Made by a program: the position numbers and the translations under genes. From Reichenbachiella sp. (lineage in GTDB: Bacteria > Bacteroidota > Bacteroidia > Cytophagales > Cyclobacteriaceae): DNA of 64,000 nt. Under the pieces are notes generated by a model. The model saw only the letters and a list, made by a program, of their open reading frames with translations, did not search any database and was not told where the DNA came from. The stretch covers positions 1,970,001 to 2,034,000 of the forward strand of contig NZ_JAWPMM010000001.1 in NCBI RefSeq assembly GCF_033344935.1, read 5' to 3'. Positions 1 through 8,520 of this stretch are shown one piece after another (the stretch's first letter is position 1; every line of letters starts with the position of its first letter).

Positions 1-1
1 A

Positions 2-697
2 AAAAATAAGCTATTCGGTTTTATAGCTCATGATATCAAAGCTCCATTGGGAAACCTGCAAATGCTGGTGCATATGCTAGGTGATGGGTATGCACATAAT
101 AAAGAGGAGCAATCCAAAGTGCTTTCAGAATTGAATAATTGTGCCTATTCGGTGGTTCAATTGACCGACGATCTTATATCCTGGTCAGTGGCGCAACAGG
201 ATGGGTTGAATTTTCATCCTGAAAATTTGGTTTTGGGAGAATTGGTCAAGGACACTCTTGATTTGTTTAAACCACAGATTGATTTTAAGAAAATTGATAT
301 TGAAAATTCAATTCAGCCCTTTTTGGAAGTCTATGTAGATAAAAAAGCGTTTCTGTCTATCATGAGAAACATTGTTTCCAATGCGATCAAGTTTTCGGAG
401 TCGGGAGGTGAAATTGTGATAAGTGCCAAAGAGGTGATGGATAAAAAATCTGGTCGTGCCATGACAGAGCTTCGGTGTAAGGATGAGGGCGTTGGAATGT
501 CAAAGAAAAAGATTGATCTATTGATTAACTCAAATCAAATTCATACTACAAGGGGAACGGCTAATGAAAAAGGCACAGGGTTGGGTTTAAACTTGATAAA
601 GGAATTTGTAGAGAAATCGGAAGGCTATATCAAAATCAAGAGCAAAGAAAATGTGGGCACAAGGTTTTCAGTATTTCTCCCGACAGTCGATCAATAG
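2..697 (+). CDS. Sensor histidine kinase, 3' part (5' end outside window)
   Basis: The reading frame is open from base 2, so the gene begins upstream of the window; the first in-window start-like codon (TTG at 47) lies inside the phosphoacceptor domain and is not the real start. The visible part begins with a HisKA H-box (FIAHDIKAPL, phosphoacceptor His at bases 29-31), followed by a dimerisation helix and a HATPase_c domain with N-box (RNIVSNAIKFS), G1 (DEGVGMS) and G2 (GTGLGL). It ends right after the ATPase domain, with no receiver or DNA-binding domain. The kinase half resembles that of the propeller kinase at 25796-28864, so a similar sensor architecture upstream is possible but unseen. 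It converges on the BatA-type gene with 13 bases between stops. Kinase identity is certain; the signal is unknown. Confidence 0.93.
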   Translation, partial: KNKLFGFIAHDIKAPLGNLQMLVHMLGDGYAHNKEEQSKVLSELNNCAYSVVQLTDDLISWSVAQQDGLNFHPENLVLGELVKDTLDLFKPQIDFKKIDIENSIQPFLEVYVDKKAFLSIMRNIVSNAIKFSESGGEIVISAKEVMDKKSGRAMTELRCKDEGVGMSKKKIDLLINSNQIHTTRGTANEKGTGLGLNLIKEFVEKSEGYIKIKSKENVGTRFSVFLPTVDQ

Positions 698-710
698 CTA
701 TGCGTTTGAA

Positions 711-1763
711 TCAATCTTGAAGCACGTTGCTCACAAAAGTCGATTTAAACATCATCCACAAAAGGAAGAAAACAATCGCCCACTTAAGATAGATCGGGTA
801 GAAGTCAGTAGTGTCACGAAACCTGTTTTCTTTGATTTCGGCTTTTTCATACTTGTCGATCAATTCAAATACACTTTCCAAAGCCTTGTTGTCGGACACC
901 CGATAGAACTGGCCATGGCCTATTTCTGCTATCTTTCTTAGCGTAGTTTCATCCAACGTGTTTTCTACATAGCGCGTTCGACCAAAAAAATCTTTACCAA
1001 ATGGCACTTTGCCTTCTTTACCTATCGCAATTGTATAAATCTTGATATCGTACGCACTAGCCAGTTCTGCGGCAGTTATAGGGTCAATATTACCAGCCGT
1101 ATTGTCCCCATCACTTAGCAAGATCATCACCTTGGATTTGGAGTCGGACTCTCTCATTCGGTTAGTGGCTACGGCCAAAGAACTCCCAATGGCGGTTCCC
1201 CCTTTTTCAATTAGATCAAAAGATATACCATCAATGTATTCGCCTAGAAGGTCATAATCCGAAGTGAGGGGTGATCGCGAATAGGCTTCACCAGAAAACA
1301 CCACCAAACCAATTCTATCTTGAAATCTTCCGGCAATAAACTTTCGTGCGACATCTTTAGCAGCTTCCAGTCTATTCGGTTTAAAATCCTCGATTTGCAT
1401 CGACTCAGAAATATCAATGACCAGCATGATATCAATTCCCTCAGTCCATTGCTCCACTTTTTCATTGGTTTTCTGTGGCCTCGCCAAAGCAACAATAATC
1501 AACGATACGAATAATAAAAAAATGAAGCTAGGGATGTGTCTAAGCAATGATGAAGGGCTCCATTTAATGTCTTTTTTGATTAGCGCTATAGCTAGATTCT
1601 TCTTTTTGCTAAGGCTCCAAGCCCACCATATAAGGAGAAATAATGGCAGAAGAGAAAAAGCATAAAAAAGTATCGGATTTTCCCATTGAAAATTAGAAAA
1701 AGTGGCTGGTTTGAACCAATCCAAGGAAAACCAGTTAGCAGTATTGCCTTGTTGCTCACCCAT
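711..1763 (-). CDS. BatA-like von Willebrand factor A membrane protein
   Basis: A 350-residue protein with two N-terminal membrane segments (about 31-50 and 74-95), a VWA domain carrying the MIDAS motif DISES at residues 117-121, and a C-terminal membrane segment (about 327-342). This is the layout of BatA proteins, in which the metal-binding VWA domain faces the periplasm; the family is linked to MoxR AAA+ ATPases and to envelope stress or aerotolerance in Bacteroidota. Its ATG overlaps the 3' end of the preceding gene by 8 bases, so it is the third gene of a translationally coupled operon (DUF58, membrane protein, BatA). No BatB, BatC/D or MoxR gene is next to it here. The exact role is unproven; the family call is firm. 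Confidence 0.88.
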   Translation of the reverse strand: MGEQQGNTANWFSLDWFKPATFSNFQWENPILFYAFSLLPLFLLIWWAWSLSKKKNLAIALIKKDIKWSPSSLLRHIPSFIFLLFVSLIIVALARPQKTNEKVEQWTEGIDIMLVIDISESMQIEDFKPNRLEAAKDVARKFIAGRFQDRIGLVVFSGEAYSRSPLTSDYDLLGEYIDGISFDLIEKGGTAIGSSLAVATNRMRESDSKSKVMILLSDGDNTAGNIDPITAAELASAYDIKIYTIAIGKEGKVPFGKDFFGRTRYVENTLDETTLRKIAEIGHGQFYRVSDNKALESVFELIDKYEKAEIKENRFRDTTDFYPIYLKWAIVFFLLWMMFKSTFVSNVLQD

Positions 1764-2649
1764 GCTTCACCTCCTTGATTTTATGCTGATATCTTTCCAA
1801 AGTAAAATCCTCTAGTGCTTCAAAATTCTTGTGCATTTCATCATCGTCAATGGCACCGTAAATGGCACGGTCAATCGTTTGTAATACAGTTTTTAGCTCC
1901 TTTTCGAATCCGACTTTTAGTATTTCCTTAGAAGTATATTTGGTAAAAGGGCGATCTTCTAACTTTTCCATATACTTCTTCCAAGTGACTAGAATTTGTT
2001 CTATGAGTTCAGCATTGGTCTCGCTCTGTTTGATTCTAATAATCCCGCGTTCAAACTCCATGGAGAATTTCTCATAGGCTTTTCGCATTCGATATAGTTT
2101 GATCTTTTTGCGAATAGAATTTCCAAAAAGAAAATAGGTTCCGATCAAAAGCACCAATAAGATGCCAAGTCCAATCATCAAGTAGGGATAATTGAATGCA
2201 TATTCTACGGCTTGATACGTGACGTTCTCTTTAAATTTTAACGAATCAGGCATCATGGTGACCAGTTCTTTTAAGAAAACGGAGTCTGGATTGGCTAAAA
2301 TGATTGTGCTGTCATTGCCATTAAGTAAATAGACTGGGAGCTGTAATTTTTGAACTAAATCTACTTCGAAGGAAGCTACCGTATAGACAGCGCTGTCGAA
2401 CGCATGGGTACTATCAGTTCGGGTGGGGAAATAGCTTTTGCTGTAGTATTCAAACGGCTCAAAGTTGAATGTAGAGTCCGGGAAAACCAATTGCCAATCC
2501 AAGGGGTATTTCACAGAGAGGGAGTATTGTACTTCTTCACCCACCATGACACTGTCTTTTAGAAATTTGCCGAAAGGGGCAATTTCCTGCGCATAATTGA
2601 ATGAAAATACTAAGCTGAATAATATACCTGCAGCAATTCTTTTACCCAC
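1756..2649 (-). CDS. Membrane protein of the DUF58/VWA operon, function unknown
   Basis: A 297-residue protein starting at GTG. It has a signal peptide ending near NYAQ (about residue 20), a periplasmic region of about 130 residues, a single membrane helix (about 155-176, GLGILLVLLIGTYFLFG) and a basic, helical cytoplasmic tail. No enzyme motif is visible. Similar one-helix proteins lie between DUF58 and BatA genes in many Bacteroidota MoxR-associated clusters and may connect the periplasmic VWA domain with the cytoplasm. It overlaps both neighbours by 8 bases. The operon position is clear, the function is not known, and the BatD-like label would be inference. Confidence 0.75.
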   Translation of the reverse strand: MGKRIAAGILFSLVFSFNYAQEIAPFGKFLKDSVMVGEEVQYSLSVKYPLDWQLVFPDSTFNFEPFEYYSKSYFPTRTDSTHAFDSAVYTVASFEVDLVQKLQLPVYLLNGNDSTIILANPDSVFLKELVTMMPDSLKFKENVTYQAVEYAFNYPYLMIGLGILLVLLIGTYFLFGNSIRKKIKLYRMRKAYEKFSMEFERGIIRIKQSETNAELIEQILVTWKKYMEKLEDRPFTKYTSKEILKVGFEKELKTVLQTIDRAIYGAIDDDEMHKNFEALEDFTLERYQHKIKEVKHG

Positions 2650-3520
2650 TTTTCCTCATTTTATTTCTGACTTTGAACAATCGGATGAGCTTTGGTACAT
2701 AATCCTCATCGGTACGGATGTTGGTGTAGTTGGCCTGATTTCTTAAACAAAATTTCTCTAGTTCCTTCTGGCGATTTCCATACGTTTGATCCAGTAATTT
2801 TCTAAACGCACCAGACGAGGTGTTTTTCCATACCGTTTTACCGCTTTCCTGATCATGAAGTGGGACGATGCCGAGATTCGGGAAAGAGGTTTCTCGTTTG
2901 TCCGACACCTGGATGACCACAAGGTCGTGTGCGCGAGCGAGTGCTTTCAGATCATGTTCATAATTTTCATCAACGAAATCTGAAATTAGAATCACGACAC
3001 TTTTTCGCTTAAGTAAATTTAAGGTGAAACTTATGCCCTTAGCCAAATCAGTTTGTTTAGACTTTGGCTCTAGATTGAACACATTAGAAACAATGTTGAA
3101 TGAGTGCTTCAATCCTTTTCCCGGTTTTACATATTTCTCCTTTTGATCCGAAAAACAAATGAGTCCAACCTGACTATTTTCTTTAATTGCTGAGATGGAG
3201 AGGAGCGCACAAATTTCTTTGCCTACGTCAAGTTTTTGCTGTCCCTCTTTACCTATTTTCTGTGAGGCACTCACATCAAGGATGAAAAAGACATTCTGCT
3301 CTTTCTCTTCTTTAAATGTCTTTACGAAAGTACCATGACCTTTGGCGGAAACATTCCAGTCAATCGACCGTACATCATCTCCATACTGATAGGAGCGAAC
3401 ATCGTCAAACTCCAATCCAGACCCTTTGAAAATAGAATGAAAGTCTCCTTGCATCTGGGAGTTGATAGCCTTCCGGATCCTGATCTCGTATTTTCTAAGC
3501 TTCTTGAGGATGTCCTTCAT
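2642..3520 (-). CDS. DUF58 domain protein (MoxR-associated VWA-like)
   Basis: A 292-residue soluble protein with the DUF58 signature (RSIDWNVSAKG at about residues 52-62) followed by a VWA-like fold with DVSAS near residue 79. DUF58 proteins are partners of MoxR-type AAA+ ATPases and commonly precede BatA genes. It is the first gene of a three-gene minus-strand operon. Only 53 bases separate its ATG from the divergent lipoprotein gene at 3574, so the operon promoter must lie in or next to this gap. The usual upstream moxR is absent; either it is encoded elsewhere or this operon works without a linked ATPase. Family call firm, mechanism unknown. Confidence 0.88.
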   Translation of the reverse strand: MKDILKKLRKYEIRIRKAINSQMQGDFHSIFKGSGLEFDDVRSYQYGDDVRSIDWNVSAKGHGTFVKTFKEEKEQNVFFILDVSASQKIGKEGQQKLDVGKEICALLSISAIKENSQVGLICFSDQKEKYVKPGKGLKHSFNIVSNVFNLEPKSKQTDLAKGISFTLNLLKRKSVVILISDFVDENYEHDLKALARAHDLVVIQVSDKRETSFPNLGIVPLHDQESGKTVWKNTSSGAFRKLLDQTYGNRQKELEKFCLRNQANYTNIRTDEDYVPKLIRLFKVRNKMRKSG

Positions 3521-3573
3521 TCATTGTACTTTTGAGGCGCTAAAATTAAGCCATTACTTAATACTTTGGGTTT

Positions 3574-4023
3574 GTGAAAAAATATTTTTTGTTAATAAAT
3601 GTTATCGTAGGATTTGGTTGTAGCCAGACTCTAAAAAATGAGGATGTGATACCTCCTGCAAAGATGACCGAGTTGCTTATTGATATCCATATTTTGGAAG
3701 CCAGAGTAGATAAGCTTCGTTTGCCGAATGATTCCGCATTTGCCATATACAACACGTTGGAGAAGGAAATTTTCGATCAAAATGATTTGACAAAGTTGGA
3801 GTATGAACGTAGCTATCAACACTACTTATCTAATCCTAAGCAGTTGGATCAAATCTATGCTGTAGTAGTCGATAGCCTGAATGTGATTCAAAAAAGAGGG
3901 TATAAAGAAGAAACTGAATTAACGAAGGTGACTGATTTTAAACCAAGTTTGGATTCTATGGCGGTAAACAATAGGAAGTTGAAACCTTTAGAGTTATCTA
4001 GAGATTCAGTATTTAAAAAATAG
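3574..4023 (+). CDS. DUF4296-type lipoprotein
   Basis: A 149-residue protein starting at GTG, with a lipoprotein signal peptide (lipobox VGFGC, Cys16). The segment around PPAKMTELLIDIHILEARV matches the DUF4296 family of Bacteroidota. The remainder is charged and helical, with no catalytic motif. It ends three bases before the TTG start of mutS2, so both are probably transcribed together, although a functional link is not obvious. The GTG start is supported because the signal peptide begins immediately there (MKKYFLLI). Function unknown. Confidence 0.8.
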   Translation: MKKYFLLINVIVGFGCSQTLKNEDVIPPAKMTELLIDIHILEARVDKLRLPNDSAFAIYNTLEKEIFDQNDLTKLEYERSYQHYLSNPKQLDQIYAVVVDSLNVIQKRGYKEETELTKVTDFKPSLDSMAVNNRKLKPLELSRDSVFKK

Positions 4024-4026
4024 AAA

Positions 4027-6417
4027 TTGAATTATTACCCCAAAGATATTGAGGTCAAATTAGGTTTTGACAAAGTAAGGCAGTTGGTAAAGGACCGGTG
4101 TATCAGCACATTAGGTGAAGACTTTGTGGATCGATTGGCACTTTCGACCAATACATCGAAGATCAATGAATGGATGGATCAGACACGAGAGTTCGTTCAA
4201 ATATTAACTAGCGGTTCGTCATTTCCACAATCGAATTATACAGATATATCACCAGCCCTCAAGCGTTCAGAAGTTCCTGGAAGTTTCTTGGATGAGGAGG
4301 ATTTCTTTGAAGTCAAACTAGTGCTCGAGACACTTCTCAAGATGTTGAAGTTTTTTGAAGTGCATGAAGGAGATTATCCTGTCTTATCGGCTAGGGTAGC
4401 ACATATCGAATTGGAAGATTCGTTGTATTTGGCTCTGGATAGGAAGATAGACGAGAAAGGACAGTTGAAGGACGACGCCAGTCAGGAACTGATGTCTATT
4501 CGAAGTGCTATTTCCAAGAGTCAAGTACGAGCACGAACGGCAGTCAATAAAATATTGAAAGAAGCTAATAAGCATGGCTATTGTCCTGAATCGCCAACCT
4601 TAACGATTCGAGAGGGTCGTATGGTTATACCAGTATTGGCTGAGCATAAGCGACATATCAAGGGCTTTGTGCATGACGAATCTGCTACTGGACAAACCGT
4701 ATTTTTAGAGCCAGCCGAGGCACTAGAAATCAACAATGAAATCCGAGAGCTGAGATATGCGGAAAGGCGAGAGATTGTTAGAATTTTAACGGCTTTGACA
4801 GATGAACTCCGGGAAAACCTTCCTGAAGTTAGAAAAGGAATCAAAGTGCTGGGTGTCATGGATTTTATTCGGGCCAAAGCAAGATTTGGAATAGATTTCG
4901 ATTGCACCTGTCCTGAGTTGTCGAAGCAGCAGAAAGTAAATTGGCAACTGGCTCGGCATCCAATATTGGAGGCAGCACTCAAAGAACAAAAGAAGAAAAT
5001 TGTTCCCCTCAATCTTGTCTTGACAAGAGACAAAAGGATCATGTTGATCTCGGGTCCTAATGCCGGGGGGAAATCTGTTTGCATCAAAACCATTGGATTG
5101 CTGCAGTATATGGCACAATGCGGTATGCCGGTTTCTGTTTCTGAAAGCTCCGAATTTGGAACATTCTCCTCTGTTTTTATCGATATTGGAGATGAACAAT
5201 CCATCGAAAATGACTTGAGTACTTATAGTTCGCACTTGACGAACATGAAGCACTTTTTAGAGCAGTCGACCAGAAATACGCTCTTCTTGATTGATGAATT
5301 TGGCACAGGGACCGAGCCACAATTTGGAGGGGCAATTGCTGAAGTGGTCTTGCTGGAATTGAACAAAGCGCAGGCCTTTGGTGCCATTACCACTCATTAT
5401 GGCAATTTGAAAAAAGTGGCCGACAAGGAGAAAGGTGTGGTAAATGCGGCCATGAAGTTTGATGTGAAGAGATTGGAGCCGATGTACGAATTGGAAATTG
5501 GTAAACCGGGAAGCTCTTTTGCTTTGGAGATTGCAGGGAAGATTGGTCTCAACCCTGAGATGCTTAATCGAGCGAAGAAGAAAGCAGGGATCTCTCATGT
5601 ACAGTTTGATCGCCTGTTGAGTGAATTGGAATCCGAGAAAAATCAAATTGCCAAGGATAAGAAATCATTAGACGCTAAAAACAAGCGACTAACTGATGCG
5701 ATCAAGGATTATGAAGACTTGAAGAAGTATTTGGAAAAAGAAAAAACCAAAGTACTTAAAGACGCGAAGGAAGAAGCAGCCAGAGTCATACAGTCTTCAA
5801 ATAAGAAGATAGAAGCCACCATTAAGGCCATCAAAGAATCTAAAGCAGATCAGAAGCGCACGGCCCAAGCTAGAGAAGCGCTTAAAGATCATGCGGAGAA
5901 AGTGGTGAAAACAAAAGCTGAAAAGACTGCACCACAAAAAACGGTAGATACCAGTCCGATTGAAGTAGGGGATAAAGTGCAATTGAAATCTGGGGCTGTT
6001 GGCGAGGTAGAAAGCATTAAAGGAAAGCAAGTGGAATTGCTGCTTGGAGGATTGAAGTCAAGAGCCAAACTAGGTGATCTAGTTAAAATCTCATCGAAGG
6101 AGTTTAAAAAAACAACCGAAAAGCGAGTGCAACAAATGACTGGTATCAATCTGAACGATAAGATGGCCAGCTTTAGTTCTACTTTGGATATTAGAGGGGT
6201 GAGAGCAGAAGAAGCCATTGGCAAAGTAGAATATTACATCGACGAGGCACTATTGCTTGGGCATGCGGAAGTGAAGATTCTTCATGGCAAAGGTCATGGC
6301 ATATTGAGAGAATTGGTTAGAAACGTACTTCGTGAGAATCATAAGGTGATCAGCGCCAAAGACGAGCATGTAGAACATGGCGGGGCGGGTATTACTGTAG
6401 TTACTTTGGATAACTAA
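4027..6417 (+). CDS. mutS2: Endonuclease MutS2
   Basis: A 796-residue MutS2 protein. It has an N-terminal clamp/lever region, an ATPase with Walker A GPNAGGKS (about residue 341) and Walker B LFLIDEFGTGTEP (about 419), a long coiled coil (about 520-640) and a C-terminal Smr nuclease domain (LDIRG at about 718, then HGKGHGILR). MutS2 acts on branched DNA or collided ribosomes rather than in classical mismatch repair; the Smr domain provides nuclease activity. The start is TTG: no in-frame ATG occurs until after about 55 conserved residues, and MNYYPKDIEVKLGFD resembles the usual N terminus. It lies three bases after the lipoprotein stop and overlaps the cytochrome b5 start by one base (TAATG). 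Confidence 0.95.
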   Translation: MNYYPKDIEVKLGFDKVRQLVKDRCISTLGEDFVDRLALSTNTSKINEWMDQTREFVQILTSGSSFPQSNYTDISPALKRSEVPGSFLDEEDFFEVKLVLETLLKMLKFFEVHEGDYPVLSARVAHIELEDSLYLALDRKIDEKGQLKDDASQELMSIRSAISKSQVRARTAVNKILKEANKHGYCPESPTLTIREGRMVIPVLAEHKRHIKGFVHDESATGQTVFLEPAEALEINNEIRELRYAERREIVRILTALTDELRENLPEVRKGIKVLGVMDFIRAKARFGIDFDCTCPELSKQQKVNWQLARHPILEAALKEQKKKIVPLNLVLTRDKRIMLISGPNAGGKSVCIKTIGLLQYMAQCGMPVSVSESSEFGTFSSVFIDIGDEQSIENDLSTYSSHLTNMKHFLEQSTRNTLFLIDEFGTGTEPQFGGAIAEVVLLELNKAQAFGAITTHYGNLKKVADKEKGVVNAAMKFDVKRLEPMYELEIGKPGSSFALEIAGKIGLNPEMLNRAKKKAGISHVQFDRLLSELESEKNQIAKDKKSLDAKNKRLTDAIKDYEDLKKYLEKEKTKVLKDAKEEAARVIQSSNKKIEATIKAIKESKADQKRTAQAREALKDHAEKVVKTKAEKTAPQKTVDTSPIEVGDKVQLKSGAVGEVESIKGKQVELLLGGLKSRAKLGDLVKISSKEFKKTTEKRVQQMTGINLNDKMASFSSTLDIRGVRAEEAIGKVEYYIDEALLLGHAEVKILHGKGHGILRELVRNVLRENHKVISAKDEHVEHGGAGITVVTLDN

Positions 6418-6650
6418 TGGGTCTACCTACTTACACTGTTCAACAATTGGCCCTTAGAAACGGACAAGACCGAGATGAAATCTGGGTGGCTTACCAAGGC
6501 AATATCTATGATGTAACCAAATCACGGCTATGGAGAGACGGTAAGCACTACGAACATTGGGCAGGGCAAGACCTGACACCAGAATTGGCCGATGCCCCCC
6601 ATACCGAAAAAGTATTTGATAAGTTTGAGGTGATTGGCGTTTTGGGTTAG
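6417..6650 (+). CDS. Small cytochrome b5-like heme-binding protein
   Basis: A 77-residue single-domain protein with the cytochrome b5 core: IWVAYQGNIYDVTKS, then HYEHWAGQDLT and a downstream APHTEKVFDKF. The His residues near 43-46 and in APH are the likely axial heme ligands. It has no signal peptide or membrane anchor, so it is probably a cytoplasmic electron carrier. Its ATG overlaps the mutS2 stop codon (TAATG), which implies translational coupling. It ends one base before the stop of the convergent gene at 6651. Redox partner unknown. Confidence 0.85.
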   Translation: MGLPTYTVQQLALRNGQDRDEIWVAYQGNIYDVTKSRLWRDGKHYEHWAGQDLTPELADAPHTEKVFDKFEVIGVLG

Positions 6651-7214
6651 CTATTCTTTTCGACGAAGCACATATTCAAAAGTCTTAGGCCAGTATCCAT
6701 CAGGATCTGTAGATAGATGGTTGTATTCGGTGCCTCGAATTTCATTTCCATCCTTAGATATTACCCATTCTACCTTTTCTTCGGCTGGAATACCACCACG
6801 AGCAATAAAAGTGTCATAGCCTTTGAAAGTTCGTGTTTCTTCATTGTAGGAAAGTGGGTAATCTACCCTGCCTGGCCAATTGTCATACAGATACAATACT
6901 TGAAAGCTGTCCTTTCGTACAGGATAGTTGAGTAACTCTAACAACTCACGAGTGCTTCCATCTTCTTGCGTCCAGCTAGACTTTATTTCTACATAGGTGT
7001 CTTTGAGTATTTTTTTTCCAACAGCCTGAATAGATTCTAATCTGGTTGTTTTGCTGCTATCCCTTGGGAAATAGGCAGTAGCTTGACCAGTCCATTCTCC
7101 AACGAAAGTGACTAAAACAGGCTGAGGATCAAATGTTTTAGATTCATTTTGAGCTAAAGCGGTGCTACAAGCAAAAAACAATAACGCAATAAGTTTGCTG
7201 ATTTGGTTTTTCAT
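6651..7214 (-). CDS. Secreted DUF1579-like protein
   Basis: A 187-residue protein with an N-terminal signal peptide cleaved near STALAQ (about residue 22). The body is a compact beta-rich domain (FVGEWTGQATAYFP, ILKDTYVEIKSSW, FKGYDTFIARGG) resembling DUF1579/heme-binding-like lipocalin-type proteins; this is an impression, not a proven homology. No catalytic residues are evident. Upstream lies a 26-base element (7256-7281) identical to one in front of the PadR/permease genes at 28980, suggesting shared regulation. Function unknown. Confidence 0.7.
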   Translation of the reverse strand: MKNQISKLIALLFFACSTALAQNESKTFDPQPVLVTFVGEWTGQATAYFPRDSSKTTRLESIQAVGKKILKDTYVEIKSSWTQEDGSTRELLELLNYPVRKDSFQVLYLYDNWPGRVDYPLSYNEETRTFKGYDTFIARGGIPAEEKVEWVISKDGNEIRGTEYNHLSTDPDGYWPKTFEYVLRRKE

Positions 7215-7255
7215 AAGGTTTGATGTTATTCCATTGTAATACTCAAAAAACCATC

Positions 7256-7281
7256 ATTAGTTTCCTATTTGCAAATGAAAT
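7256..7281 (-). promoter_or_regulatory. 26-base shared upstream element, copy 1
   Basis: Read on the minus strand this is identical over 26 bases to 28907-28932. It contains the palindrome ATTTGCAAAT followed by AGGAAACTAAT. It ends about 41 bases before the ATG of the secreted protein gene; the other copy ends 47 bases before the PadR gene. Same orientation and similar distance point to a promoter or operator rather than chance. The binding factor is unknown. Confidence 0.65.
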
Positions 7282-7495
7282 GCTGGAGATACCAACAAAC
7301 AACAATTCTGAGACGGCAAACAGCCATTTACATGACTTTTGAAAGGTTGAAAATTTTACAATTAATAGGGTTGATCAAATAGGACAAGTCAATTAAAAAA
7401 TGTTCAATTATTGACCACAAACTCAGCGAATCCTCAATAATTTGTTATTTTCGAACCCGATGCGCAAACACACCGCATCAATTTTTAAGAACGGT

Positions 7496-8338
7496 ATGAT
7501 TCTAATCGCAGAAAGTGGCTCCACCAAAACGGAATGGAGGATCATTGATTCCAAACAAAATGTTTTTCACGCTCGATCGGGCGGGATCAATCCTTATTAT
7601 TTGGATGCGGCTGGAATTTTAGAAGTGATGCGAATGGGACTTATCGAGTACATCGATGCGCCATTCAAAGAAGTGTACTTTTACGGTGCGGGGTGTTCGT
7701 CTACTCGAAACAAGCAGACGATCAGAGATTGCTTTATGCAATTGTTTCCCAACGCTAAAATTGAGATCAATCATGACATGCTGGCTGCTGCTCGCTCGCT
7801 ATGTGGAATAGAAGAGGGGATCGCCTGTATCTTAGGGACTGGTTCTAATTCGTGTCTTTATGACGGGATAGGAATTATAGAAAACGTCCGCTCGTTGGGT
7901 TATATTTTGGGAGACGAAGGGAGTGGGAATTATCTGGGCAAACAGTTTTTAACGCATTATTTCAAAAAGGAATTGCCTAAAGAGATTAGCGATCAGTTTG
8001 ATGAAGAATTTGGCCTCGAAGCTCCGGATATTTTAAACAATATCTATCATCACCACATGCCAATCCTGTATTTGTCAAGCTTTTCTAAGTTTATACACAA
8101 GTATCTTAAAGACCCAATGATTTATCAAATGGTATATGATGCGTTCAAAAAGTTTGTGGAATTGAATGTATTGAAATACACCAATTTCAAGAACATACCC
8201 GTTCATTTCACCGGATCGGTAGCCTTCTATTATGAGGACATTTTAAGAAAGGTAGGCGCTGATTTAGGTATCAATATAAAAGACATTGTGGTTGGCCCAA
8301 TTGATGGTTTGACGCAGTATCACCAGCCGAAGAAGTAA
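7496..8338 (+). CDS. BadF/BadG-family sugar kinase (GlcNAc/MurNAc kinase-like)
   Basis: The protein is 280 residues from the chosen ATG. It belongs to the ASKHA superfamily: phosphate-1 motif ILIAESGSTKTEW at the very start, phosphate-2 motif ILGTGSNSC, and an adenosine-site segment FTGSVAFYYEDIL near the C terminus. The frame stays open upstream (ATG at 7460, TTG at 7442), but family members in this phylum begin MILIA, so 7496 is preferred. It lies immediately before murQ, whose substrate is N-acetylmuramic acid 6-phosphate, so a role phosphorylating MurNAc and/or GlcNAc during cell-wall recycling is likely (inference from context). Substrate specificity cannot be read from the sequence. Confidence 0.85.
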   Translation: MILIAESGSTKTEWRIIDSKQNVFHARSGGINPYYLDAAGILEVMRMGLIEYIDAPFKEVYFYGAGCSSTRNKQTIRDCFMQLFPNAKIEINHDMLAAARSLCGIEEGIACILGTGSNSCLYDGIGIIENVRSLGYILGDEGSGNYLGKQFLTHYFKKELPKEISDQFDEEFGLEAPDILNNIYHHHMPILYLSSFSKFIHKYLKDPMIYQMVYDAFKKFVELNVLKYTNFKNIPVHFTGSVAFYYEDILRKVGADLGINIKDIVVGPIDGLTQYHQPKK

Positions 8339-8351
8339 AAGTATTCAATCT

Positions 8352-8452
8352 CCCCAACCCTCTTCTCCAAGAGGGAGTTTAAAATCTAATAATTCTAGTT
8401 CTGCAAGGCTCAAATCATTCCCCCTTAGAAAATGGGGGCTAGGGGAATTTGA
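8352..8452. repeat. Intergenic hairpin-forming C/G-run repeat
   Basis: Between the kinase and murQ are two short inverted repeats: CCCTCTT/AAGAGGG (8358-8375) and a run of five C facing five G (8420-8424 and 8434-8438), with AGGGGAATTTGA after it. The C/G-run pattern with AT-rich flanks resembles dispersed intergenic repeats of Bacteroidota chromosomes. It could also attenuate read-through into murQ. Confidence 0.5.
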
Positions 8453-8520
8453 CAATGGAGTTTAAATAATAAAAATCAGAATCTCTTCTCTTTCCCAATC
8501 GATTCCCTCAATTTTGAAGA

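Noticed and set aside
4578-5646. Long antisense ORFs within mutS2
   Set aside because: Shadow frames of a well-conserved gene.
8358-8438. Possible riboswitch or small RNA between the kinase and murQ
   Set aside because: Only simple C/G-run hairpins typical of dispersed repeats; no known riboswitch core recognised.
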